Positions 19,599 through 27,639 of a stretch of DNA of 59,950 bases are shown piece by piece. The stretch lies in the NCBI RefSeq assembly GCF_006440735.1, contig NZ_VFUA01000029.1:1-59950 (forward strand), given 5' to 3'. The position numbers and the translations under genes were made by a program. The DNA is from Mesorhizobium sp. B2-7-1 (lineage in GTDB: Bacteria > Pseudomonadota > Alphaproteobacteria > Rhizobiales > Rhizobiaceae). Each line of letters starts with the position of its first letter. Position 1 is the first letter of the stretch. A model generated the notes under the pieces. It worked only from the letters and a program-made list of their open reading frames with translations. It was not told the origin of the DNA and searched no databases.

Positions 19599-20354
19599 TC
19601 AGTATTTGATCACCCGCCGCTCGATCAGGACGACGAGGCAGAACAGCGCGATCGACAGCGACGAGGACAGCACGATCGCCGCGTAAAGCCGGTCGGACTG
19701 GTAGTTGAAGGTCGCCTGGATGATCAGCGCGCCGAGCCCTTTGTCCGAGCCGATCCATTCGCCGACGATGGCGCCGATGACGGCGGTGGCCGAGGCAATT
19801 CTGAGCGAGGAGAACAGCATCGGCAGGGCGCGGGGCAGGCGCAGGCTCCAGAAGATCTCCGAGCGTGTCGCCGACAGCACCCGGAACAGCTCGTGCTCGT
19901 TGTCGCTAGCCGAATCGAGGCCGCGGATCATGTTCACCAGCGTTGGGAAGAAACAGATCACCGCGGCGATGACGATCTTCGGCGTCATGCCGAGACCGAA
20001 GATCAGGATGATGATCGGCGACAGCGCCAGGATCGGAATGGTGTTGAAGAAGAGCACGATCGGAAAATAGGCGGCCTGCAGGACGCGGCTGTGGACGAAG
20101 AGCACGGCCAGCAGCACCGCGGCCAGATTGCCGATGACGAAGCCGGCCAGCGCCTCGATCAGCGTTGGCCTGAGATTGTCGATGAGGAGCGAAAAGTTCT
20201 TCTGGAAGACGCCGAAGATCGCCATCGGCGTCGGTACGATATAGGCCGGCACGCCGAGCAGCGGCAGGAGGTATTGCCACGCAACCAGGATCGAAGCCGC
20301 CCCCAGGACGGGAAGCGCGACGGTCATTTGCGGGGAGAGCGGCGCCGGTCTCAC
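19599..20354 (-). CDS. ABC transporter permease, TauC/SsuC/ThiX type
   Basis: The 251-residue inner-membrane protein has about six hydrophobic helices and the NitT/TauT permease loop LFRVLSATRSEIFWSLRLPRALPMLFSSLRIA. The short length is normal for the family that imports nitrate, sulfonates, taurine or pyrimidines. Its start overlaps the ATPase gene by four bases. Last gene of the leftward operon. Confidence 0.92.
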   Translation of the reverse strand: MRPAPLSPQMTVALPVLGAASILVAWQYLLPLLGVPAYIVPTPMAIFGVFQKNFSLLIDNLRPTLIEALAGFVIGNLAAVLLAVLFVHSRVLQAAYFPIVLFFNTIPILALSPIIILIFGLGMTPKIVIAAVICFFPTLVNMIRGLDSASDNEHELFRVLSATRSEIFWSLRLPRALPMLFSSLRIASATAVIGAIVGEWIGSDKGLGALIIQATFNYQSDRLYAAIVLSSSLSIALFCLVVLIERRVIKY

Positions 20355-21124
20355 GATGCGCGCTCCAGCGCCGTGCGCAGATCGGCCATGGCGGCAACGA
20401 TTGCCGGATCCTCGCGCTTGCAGCGATTGCCTTCCTGCTTGAAGGGCCGCATGTCGAGGTCCTTGACCACGCGCCCCGGATTGGCAGCCAGCACGATGAC
20501 GCGCTCGCCGAGATAGGCGGCCTCGGCGATCGAATGGGTCACGAAAAGGACCGTCGTGCCGGTGCGCCGCCAGAGCGCCAGCAATTCGTCGTTGAGACGG
20601 TCGCGCGTGATCTCGTCGAGTGCGCCGAAGGGTTCATCCATCAACAGCAGTTTGGGTTCGCCGAGCAAGGCGCGGGCGATGGCGACACGCTGGCGCTGGC
20701 CGCCGGAAAGCTGATGCGGCAGGCGCTCGCCAAAGCTACCGAGGCCCATGAGCTCCAGAAGTTCGGCGCTGCGGTCCTCGATCTTTCGGGTGAGGCTGCG
20801 CTGGCCGACGCCGAGCGGCAGGCGCACATTGTCACGCACCGTGCGCCAGGGCAGGAGCGTCGAATCCTGGAAGACGAAGCCGACGTCGCGGCGCGAGCGC
20901 ACCGCGTGCGGCGTCTCGCCGAGCACGCTGATCGTGCCGCCGAGCGGATCAAGAAGGTCCGCCACCACCCTGAGCAGGGTCGACTTGCCGCAGCCGGACG
21001 GTCCCAGGATCGACAGGAAGGAGCCGGCCGCGACGGTCAAGTCGAGGCCGGCGAGCACCTTGACGGCCGCCTGCCGGCCGCCATAGCCGACATCCAGCTG
21101 CCGCGCTTCGATCGCGTCCGGCAT
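20351..21124 (-). CDS. ABC transporter ATP-binding protein, TauB/SsuB type
   Basis: The 257-residue ATPase has Walker [10 protein letters not shown], signature [19 protein letters not shown], Walker B LLLMDEPFGALDE and switch His in FVTHSIAEA, the DEPFGALDE form being characteristic of the NitT/TauT group. The ATG at 21124 is chosen; 28 upstream codons run through a palindromic repeat. Overlaps the permease by four bases. Confidence 0.94.
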   Translation of the reverse strand: MPDAIEARQLDVGYGGRQAAVKVLAGLDLTVAAGSFLSILGPSGCGKSTLLRVVADLLDPLGGTISVLGETPHAVRSRRDVGFVFQDSTLLPWRTVRDNVRLPLGVGQRSLTRKIEDRSAELLELMGLGSFGERLPHQLSGGQRQRVAIARALLGEPKLLLMDEPFGALDEITRDRLNDELLALWRRTGTTVLFVTHSIAEAAYLGERVIVLAANPGRVVKDLDMRPFKQEGNRCKREDPAIVAAMADLRTALERAS

Positions 21125-21177
21125 TAGATCAGCACGACATTTGATTGAATCGTCATACCGATCTAACTCTTTGTTGA

Positions 21178-21224
21178 AGCATGATCTTTTCCAAAGACCG
21201 GTTCCCATTTTCTGGGATCATGCT
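21178..21224. repeat. intergenic palindromic repeat, type A
   Basis: AGCATGATC (21178-21186) and its exact complement GATCATGCT (21216-21224) enclose an ACCGGTTCCCATTTTC core. The same core and arms appear at 54701-54870 and 38620-38734. It sits in the short gap between the binding-protein and ATPase genes and ends on the binding-protein stop codon. Confidence 0.7.
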
Positions 21225-22276
21225 TAGGCCGCCGGTGCGTCGAGCTTGGGCCGGTCGGCGACCGAGAGCTCGAGGATCTTGGTGGTGTAGACATCCTTGG
21301 CGGCCGGGCGTCCGTTCGGATACTGGCCGACCTTGTCGAGCAGCGCCAATTGCTCCTCGATCGAGGCGGGATCGAACGTGCCCCAGCCATCCTTGGCGGT
21401 CGCGCCATCGAAGGAAAGCTTCAGCACCAGGTTGACGGTCTTTTCCTCCCAGCCGAGATCCATTTCCGGATAGGCGGCGACCATCTTCTTGACCGCTTCC
21501 TGCGGGTTCGCATGCACCCAGCCCCAGCCCTTGCCGACGGCGCCGATGAACTTCGCCAGCGTGTCCGGATCCTTCTCGATCGCAGCATCGGTGGCGAAAT
21601 AGACGTCGGCATAGGAGCTCAGCCCGAGGTCACGCGTCAGGAGGTCGACGCGGTCGTCGCCGACGACGCTCAGCGCCTGCGTGTTGGTGATCCAGCCGCC
21701 AATGGCGTCGACATCGCCGCGCACCAAGGGTGCCTTGTCGAAGCCGACATTGACGATGGTGACCTCCGACGGGTCGATGCCGTTCTTGGCCAGGATCTCG
21801 TCGATGACGAAGCGCGCGGTCGGCTGGATGCCGATCTTCTTGCCCTTGAGGTCGGCCACGCCGCGGATCGGCTTGGCCGGCTTCGAGGTCAGCGCGTAAG
21901 GGCCGGTGCGGAAGCCGCAGGCAATGATCTTGATCGGCACGCCGCTGGCGCGAGCCGAATAGAGCTGCGGCGTTTCCGAAAACTGCCCAAGCTGCGCGGC
22001 CCCCGAAATGACCGGCGGCACGGTCGAAGCGTTGGGACCGCCGGGGCTGAACTCGACCTCCAGCCCGGCGTCCTTGAAATAGCCGTTGGCGACAGCCGCG
22101 ATGTCGCCGATCTGGCCGTTGGACATCAGCCAGTCATACTGGATTAAGACCTTGCCGGCAGCCTTCGCGCCCGGGGTCAACACCAGCTGCATGCCGGCGG
22201 ACGCGGCGGCCACGGCGGCCATGCCGCCTTTGACGAAAGTACGGCGGTTCAATTCGAAGTCCCTGTTCCCATTCAT
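21224..22276 (-). CDS. ABC transporter substrate-binding protein, NMT1/THI5-like
   Basis: The 350-residue periplasmic protein carries a twin-arginine leader, NRRTFVKGGMAAVAAASAG, with cleavage near AKA. The mature part is the NMT1/SsuA/ThiY fold (GKVLIQYDWLMSNGQIGDIAAVANGYFKDAGLEVEF... GGPNAS... LKGKKIGIQ). Such proteins bind pyrimidines, sulfonates, aromatic acids or similar. The partner genes and the FAD oxidase upstream suggest uptake of a hydroxylated organic acid or related compound, but this is inference. Confidence 0.92.
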   Translation of the reverse strand: MNGNRDFELNRRTFVKGGMAAVAAASAGMQLVLTPGAKAAGKVLIQYDWLMSNGQIGDIAAVANGYFKDAGLEVEFSPGGPNASTVPPVISGAAQLGQFSETPQLYSARASGVPIKIIACGFRTGPYALTSKPAKPIRGVADLKGKKIGIQPTARFVIDEILAKNGIDPSEVTIVNVGFDKAPLVRGDVDAIGGWITNTQALSVVGDDRVDLLTRDLGLSSYADVYFATDAAIEKDPDTLAKFIGAVGKGWGWVHANPQEAVKKMVAAYPEMDLGWEEKTVNLVLKLSFDGATAKDGWGTFDPASIEEQLALLDKVGQYPNGRPAAKDVYTTKILELSVADRPKLDAPAA

Positions 22277-22342
22277 TTTTCGCTCCTGTTGCAGACTTTC
22301 TCGTCTCTTCTTCAGGCGCCGCTCCCTTCAGCGCGGCGTCGT

Positions 22343-22777
22343 CTACGGCTGTTCGTCGTGGTAGTCGCCGGGGCCGCCGTCGAGCCAGGCGTAAAGTTCC
22401 CAGAGCGTGTCGTCCGGGTCGGTGAAATAGGCGCAGCGCGCATTCCAGACGTAGTTTTCGGGCGGGCCGTAGAAGGGCACGCCCTTGGCGCTGAGCTCGG
22501 CGTGCATGCGGTCGATGTCGGCCGGCGTGTCGAGCTACACGGCGACGCAGACCTTGTGCGCATGGCGCGGCGACTTCAGGTTGGAGACGCCGGTGTGCCG
22601 GTTGATGTGGTCGAGTTCCCAGGCGGCGAGCGTCACGCCCTCGCCATGGAAATCGGCAAAGCCTTCGGCGCGGCGGCGCAGGCGGAAGCCGAGCTTGTCG
22701 ACATAAAATTCGACCGTCCTGTCGATATTTTCCACCAGCAGGCAGATATCGGAGATGCGGGTGATGCTTGCCGGCAT
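22343..22777 (-). pseudogene. VOC (glyoxalase/dioxygenase) family gene with in-frame TAG
   Basis: Reading from ATG 22777 gives MPASITRISDICLLVENIDR and a beta-alpha-beta VOC module, reaching ...KVCVAV at codon 80; codon 81 is TAG (22535-22537). Reading through, the same frame continues without shift for 63 more codons: LDTPADIDRMHAELSAKGVP..., then the VOC C-terminal metal-site strand YFTDPDDTLWELY, ending at 22343. The family length (about 144) is only reached by readthrough. A single base change (GAG or CAG to TAG) explains it. The second half retains clear coding character, so the change is recent, or a sequencing error, or suppressed. Sits one base after the GntR stop. Confidence 0.8.
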
Positions 22778-22778
22778 G

Positions 22779-23513
22779 TTATTTCGCTCCGTTGGCTTTC
22801 GAGAGCGGCAGCCTGACGCCGACGCGGTTGGCAGCGCCGACGATGTGCGCCCGCATTGCCGCCTCCGCCGCAGCCGGATCGCCCGCCACCAGCGCGTCAT
22901 AGATGCGCACATGCTCGCCGACATTGATCTCGACGAGGTCGTGCAGCGGGTTGGTCATGCGCGCGTAGTGGATCGAGTGCCGGATCTGTTCGCAGACGAA
23001 CGATATGAAGGTGTGGATGTAGCTGTTGCCGGTGGCGCGCGCGATCTCGCGATGGAACAGAAGGTCGGCGTCGATGCTGCCTTCCTCCCAACGCTCTTCG
23101 CCGCCCATGCGGTCGAGCGCCGCCTTGATCGAATCGAGATGCTCTTTGCTGCGCCGCGCCGCGGCGAGCGCCGCCGACTCGGCCTCGAGGATGCAGCGCA
23201 GTTCGAACAGCCGCTCCATGTTGTGCGTGTCCTTGAGCGCCTCGCGGTCGATGCGGATCGCGGCGCGCTGCTCGGGCGCCAGCACGAAGGCGCCGATGCC
23301 TTGGCGCGCCTCGATCATGCCGTCGGCCCTGAGCTGGGCGATCGCCTCGCGCACGACGTTGCGGCTGACGCCGAATTTTTCCGACAGCTCCTGCTCGGTC
23401 GGCAGGCGCGCGCCGGGGTTCAATTCGCCGGATTCGATCTCGCGGCTGAGGAAGGTGGCGACCCGGTGCGGCAGCGTCTCGACGGTGCCGATGGCGGCCA
23501 GTCTCTGCTTCAT
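22779..23513 (-). CDS. GntR-family regulator, FCD (FadR) subgroup
   Basis: The 244-residue regulator has an N-terminal winged HTH (HRVATFLSREIESGELNPGARLPTEQELSEKFGVSRNVVREAIAQLRADGMI) and a helical FCD effector domain with metal-site His residues in FHREIARATGN and EHVRIYDALVAGD...AMRAHI. Such regulators usually respond to small carboxylic acids. It overlaps the FAD-oxidase gene by four bases, so it is cotranscribed with, and likely represses, the operon via the palindrome at 24971-24982. Confidence 0.93.
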   Translation of the reverse strand: MKQRLAAIGTVETLPHRVATFLSREIESGELNPGARLPTEQELSEKFGVSRNVVREAIAQLRADGMIEARQGIGAFVLAPEQRAAIRIDREALKDTHNMERLFELRCILEAESAALAAARRSKEHLDSIKAALDRMGGEERWEEGSIDADLLFHREIARATGNSYIHTFISFVCEQIRHSIHYARMTNPLHDLVEINVGEHVRIYDALVAGDPAAAEAAMRAHIVGAANRVGVRLPLSKANGAK

Positions 23514-24946
23514 GGGAAAGTCTCCGTCGCGGGCAACAGACAGCCGGGATTCATCAGGCCCTTGGGGTCGAGGGCGCTTTTCAGCGCCGCGACCATGCGG
23601 CGATGCGTCGGCGAGAGTCCGGCCCAGAATTCCTTGCGCCGGCTGCGGCCGATACCGTGCTCCGCGCTGATCGAGCCGCCGAGGCCGACGGCGATCTCAT
23701 AGAGCCCAGCGACAACCTCAACGCCCCGCGCACGAGCCTCTTGCATGGCCAGTTCGAGCGGCGGCAGCACGTTGAAATGGACGTTGCCGTCGCCGGCGTG
23801 GCCGTAGGCGAGGGGAATCCAGCCGGGATGCTCCTTCGCGACGAAGCGGCGGGCGCGCTCGATCAGGGCAGGGATATCGGAAATCTTGACCGACAGATCG
23901 GTGCGCACATGATAGCCGCGCTTGGCCTGGCCTTCGACAAGGCCCTCGCGGATTGCCCAAAAACTCCTGGCCTGCACGCTGCTCGCGGCGAGGACAGCGT
24001 CAGTCACCAGGCTATTTTCCATGGCATCGCCGAGGAAGCCGGCAAGCAAGCCGCTGAGGTCGATGGCGGCGCTGGACGACAATTCGATCAGCACCTGGAC
24101 GGGCGCCGAGACCGGCTCTCTCGTTGCTGGGTCGATCAGCCGGGCAAGCTCGATGCATTCCGAGCCGATGATCTCGAAAGCGGAGATCAGATCCGAACAG
24201 TCGCGGCGCGCCTGGTTGAACAGCGCGATGGCTGCCTCGAACGAGGCCAGTCCGAGATAGGCCGTCTCTGTCCTGGCCGGCTTCGGAAACAGCTTGACCT
24301 CGACACCGGTGATGATGCCCAGCGTGCCTTCCGAGCCGATGAAAAGCTGCTTCAGGTCATAGCCGGTGTTGTTCTTGCGCAGGCCGGAAAAGCCGTTCCA
24401 CAGCTCGCCATCCGCCAGCACGACCTCCAGCCCGAGGACCAGGTCGCGCGCCATGCCATAGCGCAGCACGTTGACGCCGCCGGCATTGGTGGCCGCATTG
24501 CCGCCGATCTGGCAGCTGCCTTGCGCGCCGAGCGCCAGCGGGAACAGGCAATCCTGTGCCTCGCACACGTCCTTGATCGTCTGCAGCACGCAGCCGGCAT
24601 CGGCCTGCAGCGTGAAGTTATCCGTATCGATCTGCCGGATGGTGTTTAGCCGCTCGAGGCTGACGACAACCAGGCCCCTGCCTTTGCTGTCGATCGCGCC
24701 TGAGACCAATCCAGTGTTGCCGCCCTGCGGGATCACACCGAGTCCAAGCTCGCCGCAAAGCCGCATCACGGCCTGAACCTCGCCGACCGAGGCGGGCCGC
24801 AGCACGGCAAGAGCACTGCCGCGATAGTCGCCAGCCCAGTCGCCCAGATATTTGGCCATCCCGGCCGGTTCGACGGCAATGCCGTTCTGTCCGACGGCGC
24901 CTTCCATGGCGCTGAGGATTTCCGGCGAGAGGCGTTGAACGGTCAT
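23510..24946 (-). CDS. FAD-linked oxidase (D-2-hydroxyacid dehydrogenase, GlcD-like)
   Basis: The 478-residue flavoprotein has the PCMH FAD-binding domain (LRPASVGEVQAVMRLCGELGLGVIPQGGNTGLVSGA; GGNAATNAGGVNVLRYG) and the FAD-oxidase C domain with the metal/substrate motif YGHAGDGNVHFNVLPP and SAEHGIGRSRR. This is the D-lactate/D-2-hydroxyglutarate/glycolate dehydrogenase group, which oxidises D-2-hydroxyacids. First gene of the leftward operon; start at ATG 24946, 25-55 bp behind the promoter. Natural substrate unknown. Confidence 0.93.
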   Translation of the reverse strand: MTVQRLSPEILSAMEGAVGQNGIAVEPAGMAKYLGDWAGDYRGSALAVLRPASVGEVQAVMRLCGELGLGVIPQGGNTGLVSGAIDSKGRGLVVVSLERLNTIRQIDTDNFTLQADAGCVLQTIKDVCEAQDCLFPLALGAQGSCQIGGNAATNAGGVNVLRYGMARDLVLGLEVVLADGELWNGFSGLRKNNTGYDLKQLFIGSEGTLGIITGVEVKLFPKPARTETAYLGLASFEAAIALFNQARRDCSDLISAFEIIGSECIELARLIDPATREPVSAPVQVLIELSSSAAIDLSGLLAGFLGDAMENSLVTDAVLAASSVQARSFWAIREGLVEGQAKRGYHVRTDLSVKISDIPALIERARRFVAKEHPGWIPLAYGHAGDGNVHFNVLPPLELAMQEARARGVEVVAGLYEIAVGLGGSISAEHGIGRSRRKEFWAGLSPTHRRMVAALKSALDPKGLMNPGCLLPATETFP

Positions 24947-24970
24947 GAACGTTGATGTCTGGATATCGGG

Positions 24971-24982
24971 TGATACATATCA
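24971..24982. promoter_or_regulatory. candidate GntR operator overlapping the -10 box
   Basis: TGATACATATCA has 5-bp inverted arms (TGATA/TATCA) and covers the -10 hexamer of the leftward promoter. The position suits repression by the FCD-GntR protein encoded second in the operon. The assignment is by position and symmetry only. Confidence 0.45.
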
Positions 24983-25005
24983 TCCTACAACTTATTTCGA
25001 GTCAA
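24977..25005 (-). promoter_or_regulatory. sigma-70 promoter of the FAD-oxidase/GntR/ABC operon
   Basis: On the minus strand TTGACT (25005-25000) and TGATAT (24982-24977) are exactly 17 bp apart, the best promoter match in the window. It fires toward the FAD-oxidase gene, whose ATG is about 30 bp downstream. Confidence 0.6.
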
Positions 25006-25208
25006 TCGCTCTCCTGTTCGGCGACCACGTCATCGGCTCGTTCAAGATAGGGCAGCTCCCATGTCGGCGGAGAAGGCGGGCCTATCGGGCTAGGCCCTGC
25101 CTATGCGTTGCCCTGGCCGATTGCCGACCGTCAAAACCGCCGCGATGGTGGGCGGAAGGGGAAAGCTGCGGCTCGTCCTCGATCAGATCGGTCCGGTGAG
25201 GAGAAAAG

Positions 25209-26387
25209 ATGATTGAACTGCCTTTTGCCCGCGAAGAGTATCAGCGGCGGCTCGGAAAAATCCGCGCCGAAATGGCCAAGCGCGGCATAGAACTCCTGAT
25301 CGTCAACGACGTCGCCAATCAGCATTACATCACCGGCTATGATGGCTGGTCGTTCTACACGCCGCAGGTGGTGCTTGTTCCTATCGAGGATATCGAGCCG
25401 GTCTGGATAGGGCGCGCCATGGATGCCGCCGGCGGGCTGCTGACGGCCTGGATGAAGGCGGAAAACGTCGTCGGATTCCCGGAGGATCACGTCCAGCGCG
25501 CCGACCGTCATCCCATGGACTGGATCGCGGCCTGGATCGCCGCCAAGGGCTGGGGCAATCGCCATATCGGCATCGAGCTAGAAGCCTATTATTTCTCGCC
25601 GAAGGCGCATGCGCGGCTCGTCGCCGGGCTGCCCAATGCGAAATGGTACGACGCCGATCTGGTCGTGAACTGGATCCGCGCGGTCAAGTCGGCGCCAGAA
25701 GTCGCCTATCTTCGCAAGGCGTCGAGGCTGGCCGAGGCGGCAGTCGCGCGGGCCTACGAAGTCATTGCGCCGGGTGTGCGGGAGTGCGACGCGATCGCCG
25801 CCATCCAGGCGGCGCAGATCGCCGGCAGCCCGGATTTTGCCGGCGACATCACGGCGCTGCCGCCGACGATTCTCGGCGGTGAGAACGCATCCGCGCCGCA
25901 CATCATGTGGAGCGACCGGCGGTTCGGAAAGGACGAAACCATCGCGCTCGAGCTTGCCGGCGTCTGCCGCCGCTATGCCGCCGGGCTCGCCAGGACGATG
26001 CAACTCGGCAAGACGCCAGCGGTCGTCGCCGACACGGCAAAGGCGGTGATCGAGGGCATGGATGCGGTGCTCGACACCGTACGGCCGGGCACGACGGCCG
26101 AGGCGGTCGAAGCGGCCTGGCGCAAGGTCATAGAGCGTCACGGGCTGAAGAAGGAATCGCGCATCGGCTACTCCATCGGCGTTGCCTATCCGCCGGATTG
26201 GGGTGAGCACACGATCAGCCTGCGGCCCGGCGACAAGACGGTGCTGCAACCCGGCAATGTCGTCCATTCCATCCTAGGCATGTGGATGGACAGCTGGGGC
26301 ATCGAGGTCAGCGAGACCATCCTGGTAACCGACACCGGCAACGAGACGCTGACGAAGTTCCCGCGGGACATCCATGTCAAAGCCTGA
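25209..26387 (+). CDS. M24-fold peptidase-like protein, ectoine hydrolase/creatinase branch
   Basis: The 392-residue protein has the creatinase N-terminal domain (YQRRLGKIRAEMAKRGIELLIVNDVANQHYITGYDG) and a pita-bread C-terminal domain. The metal ligands of true aminopeptidases are missing: the usual Asp...Asp pair is replaced in ELAGVCRRYAAGLARTM and the usual GHGIG is GYSIGVAYPPDWGEHT. That is the pattern of the non-metal creatinase/ectoine hydrolase (DoeA/EutD) group. AGGAGAAAAG precedes the ATG. The M20 gene overlaps its end by 14 bp, so the pair acts in one pathway, probably amide or cyclic-amidine breakdown. Confidence 0.82.
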   Translation: MIELPFAREEYQRRLGKIRAEMAKRGIELLIVNDVANQHYITGYDGWSFYTPQVVLVPIEDIEPVWIGRAMDAAGGLLTAWMKAENVVGFPEDHVQRADRHPMDWIAAWIAAKGWGNRHIGIELEAYYFSPKAHARLVAGLPNAKWYDADLVVNWIRAVKSAPEVAYLRKASRLAEAAVARAYEVIAPGVRECDAIAAIQAAQIAGSPDFAGDITALPPTILGGENASAPHIMWSDRRFGKDETIALELAGVCRRYAAGLARTMQLGKTPAVVADTAKAVIEGMDAVLDTVRPGTTAEAVEAAWRKVIERHGLKKESRIGYSIGVAYPPDWGEHTISLRPGDKTVLQPGNVVHSILGMWMDSWGIEVSETILVTDTGNETLTKFPRDIHVKA

Positions 26388-27603
26388 CCTGCCGTCTTCA
26401 GCAAGCGATACCGCGCCCGACATCGATGCCGGAATTCTCGATCGGATGATCGAGATCCGCCGCCATCTGCACCGCCATCCGGAGCTTTCGAACCGGGAGG
26501 TGGGCACGCAGCGTTATTTGCGCGAGATGCTCGGAAGGGAAGGGATCGCCGAGATTCGCGACGTTGCCGGCTACGGGCTCGCGGTCGACATCGTCGGCAC
26601 CGGCCGGCCTTCGAACCGCAAGGTGGCTATCCGGGCCGATATCGACGCCTTGCCGATCGAAGAGGAATCCGGCGTCGACTTCGCATCGGAAAATCCGGGC
26701 GTGATGCATGCCTGCGGCCACGACGCCCATGCCGCGATGGGCTTCGCGGTGGCCGCGCATCTCAATCGCTCGCGCGACAGTTTCGGCGGAACCGTCCGCC
26801 TGATCTTCCAGCCGGCCGAAGAGGACGAGCCGTCAGGCGGCAAACGGGTGGTGGAGGAGGGGCTTCTCGACGACGTCGATGCGGCGATCTGCGTCCATGT
26901 CGATCCGTATACGCCGTCCGGCAAGGTCGCCGTCGGTTCCGGTCCCTACACTTTGGCATGCGACACGTTCGATGTGCTGGTCACCGGTTCGGCCGCGCAT
27001 GCGGCAAAACCCTATGAAGGCGTCGACGCGCTGGCCGTGGCCTGCGCCATGGTGAGCGAGCTGCAGAAGATCGTTTCGCGCGAGACCGATCCTTACGATC
27101 CGCTGGTCATTTCGGTGACCGCCATCAATGGCGGCAATGCCTACAACGTGACCGCCGGCAAGGTCGCGTTCAAAGGCACCATCCGCAGCGGCAACGATTC
27201 CACCCGCGAGCGTGCCTGGCGCCGGCTTCGCGAGGTGCTCGAAGGCGTGGCGTCCAGCCACGGCGCCAGTGTGCAGGTCGACCAGCATCGAGGCGAACCC
27301 GGCGTCGTCAACGATGCCGAGATGACCGAACTGATCATCGCCGGCGCCAAGGCCAGCATCGGCGCGGACAATGCCTTGAACATGCCTGGCTGGAGCATTG
27401 CCGACGACTTCGCCTATTACAGCGAGAAACGTCCGTCGGTGTATTTCCGGCTCGGCATCCGCAACGAAGAGGTCGGATCGGTCTATCCGCTTCACCACGC
27501 CAGGTTCCGGGTCGACGAGGCTGCCCTCAAAAACGGCGCGCTTACCCTGGTTTCGGCGGCAACGATGTTCCTGGCCGGGCAGGAAGGTCCTGGCGCGTCG
27601 TAG
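26374..27603 (+). CDS. M20-family amidohydrolase
   Basis: The 409-residue dizinc hydrolase resembles hippurate/N-acyl-amino-acid amidohydrolases. Metal site segments are HACGHDAHAAMGFAVAAHL (about 111-129) and FQPAEEDEPSGGKRVVEEGLL, with the dimerisation domain ITGSAAHAAKPYEGVD-like stretch at about 200-225 and the terminal metal-binding GEEVGS...YPLHHARFRVDE. It starts inside the last codons of the M24 gene. A deacylase step following ring or amide opening is plausible; no substrate can be named. Confidence 0.88.
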   Translation: MSKPDLPSSASDTAPDIDAGILDRMIEIRRHLHRHPELSNREVGTQRYLREMLGREGIAEIRDVAGYGLAVDIVGTGRPSNRKVAIRADIDALPIEEESGVDFASENPGVMHACGHDAHAAMGFAVAAHLNRSRDSFGGTVRLIFQPAEEDEPSGGKRVVEEGLLDDVDAAICVHVDPYTPSGKVAVGSGPYTLACDTFDVLVTGSAAHAAKPYEGVDALAVACAMVSELQKIVSRETDPYDPLVISVTAINGGNAYNVTAGKVAFKGTIRSGNDSTRERAWRRLREVLEGVASSHGASVQVDQHRGEPGVVNDAEMTELIIAGAKASIGADNALNMPGWSIADDFAYYSEKRPSVYFRLGIRNEEVGSVYPLHHARFRVDEAALKNGALTLVSAATMFLAGQEGPGAS

Positions 27604-27639
27604 GGACGCGGCAAGCGCCTACCTCCGAGCTGCCACCGG

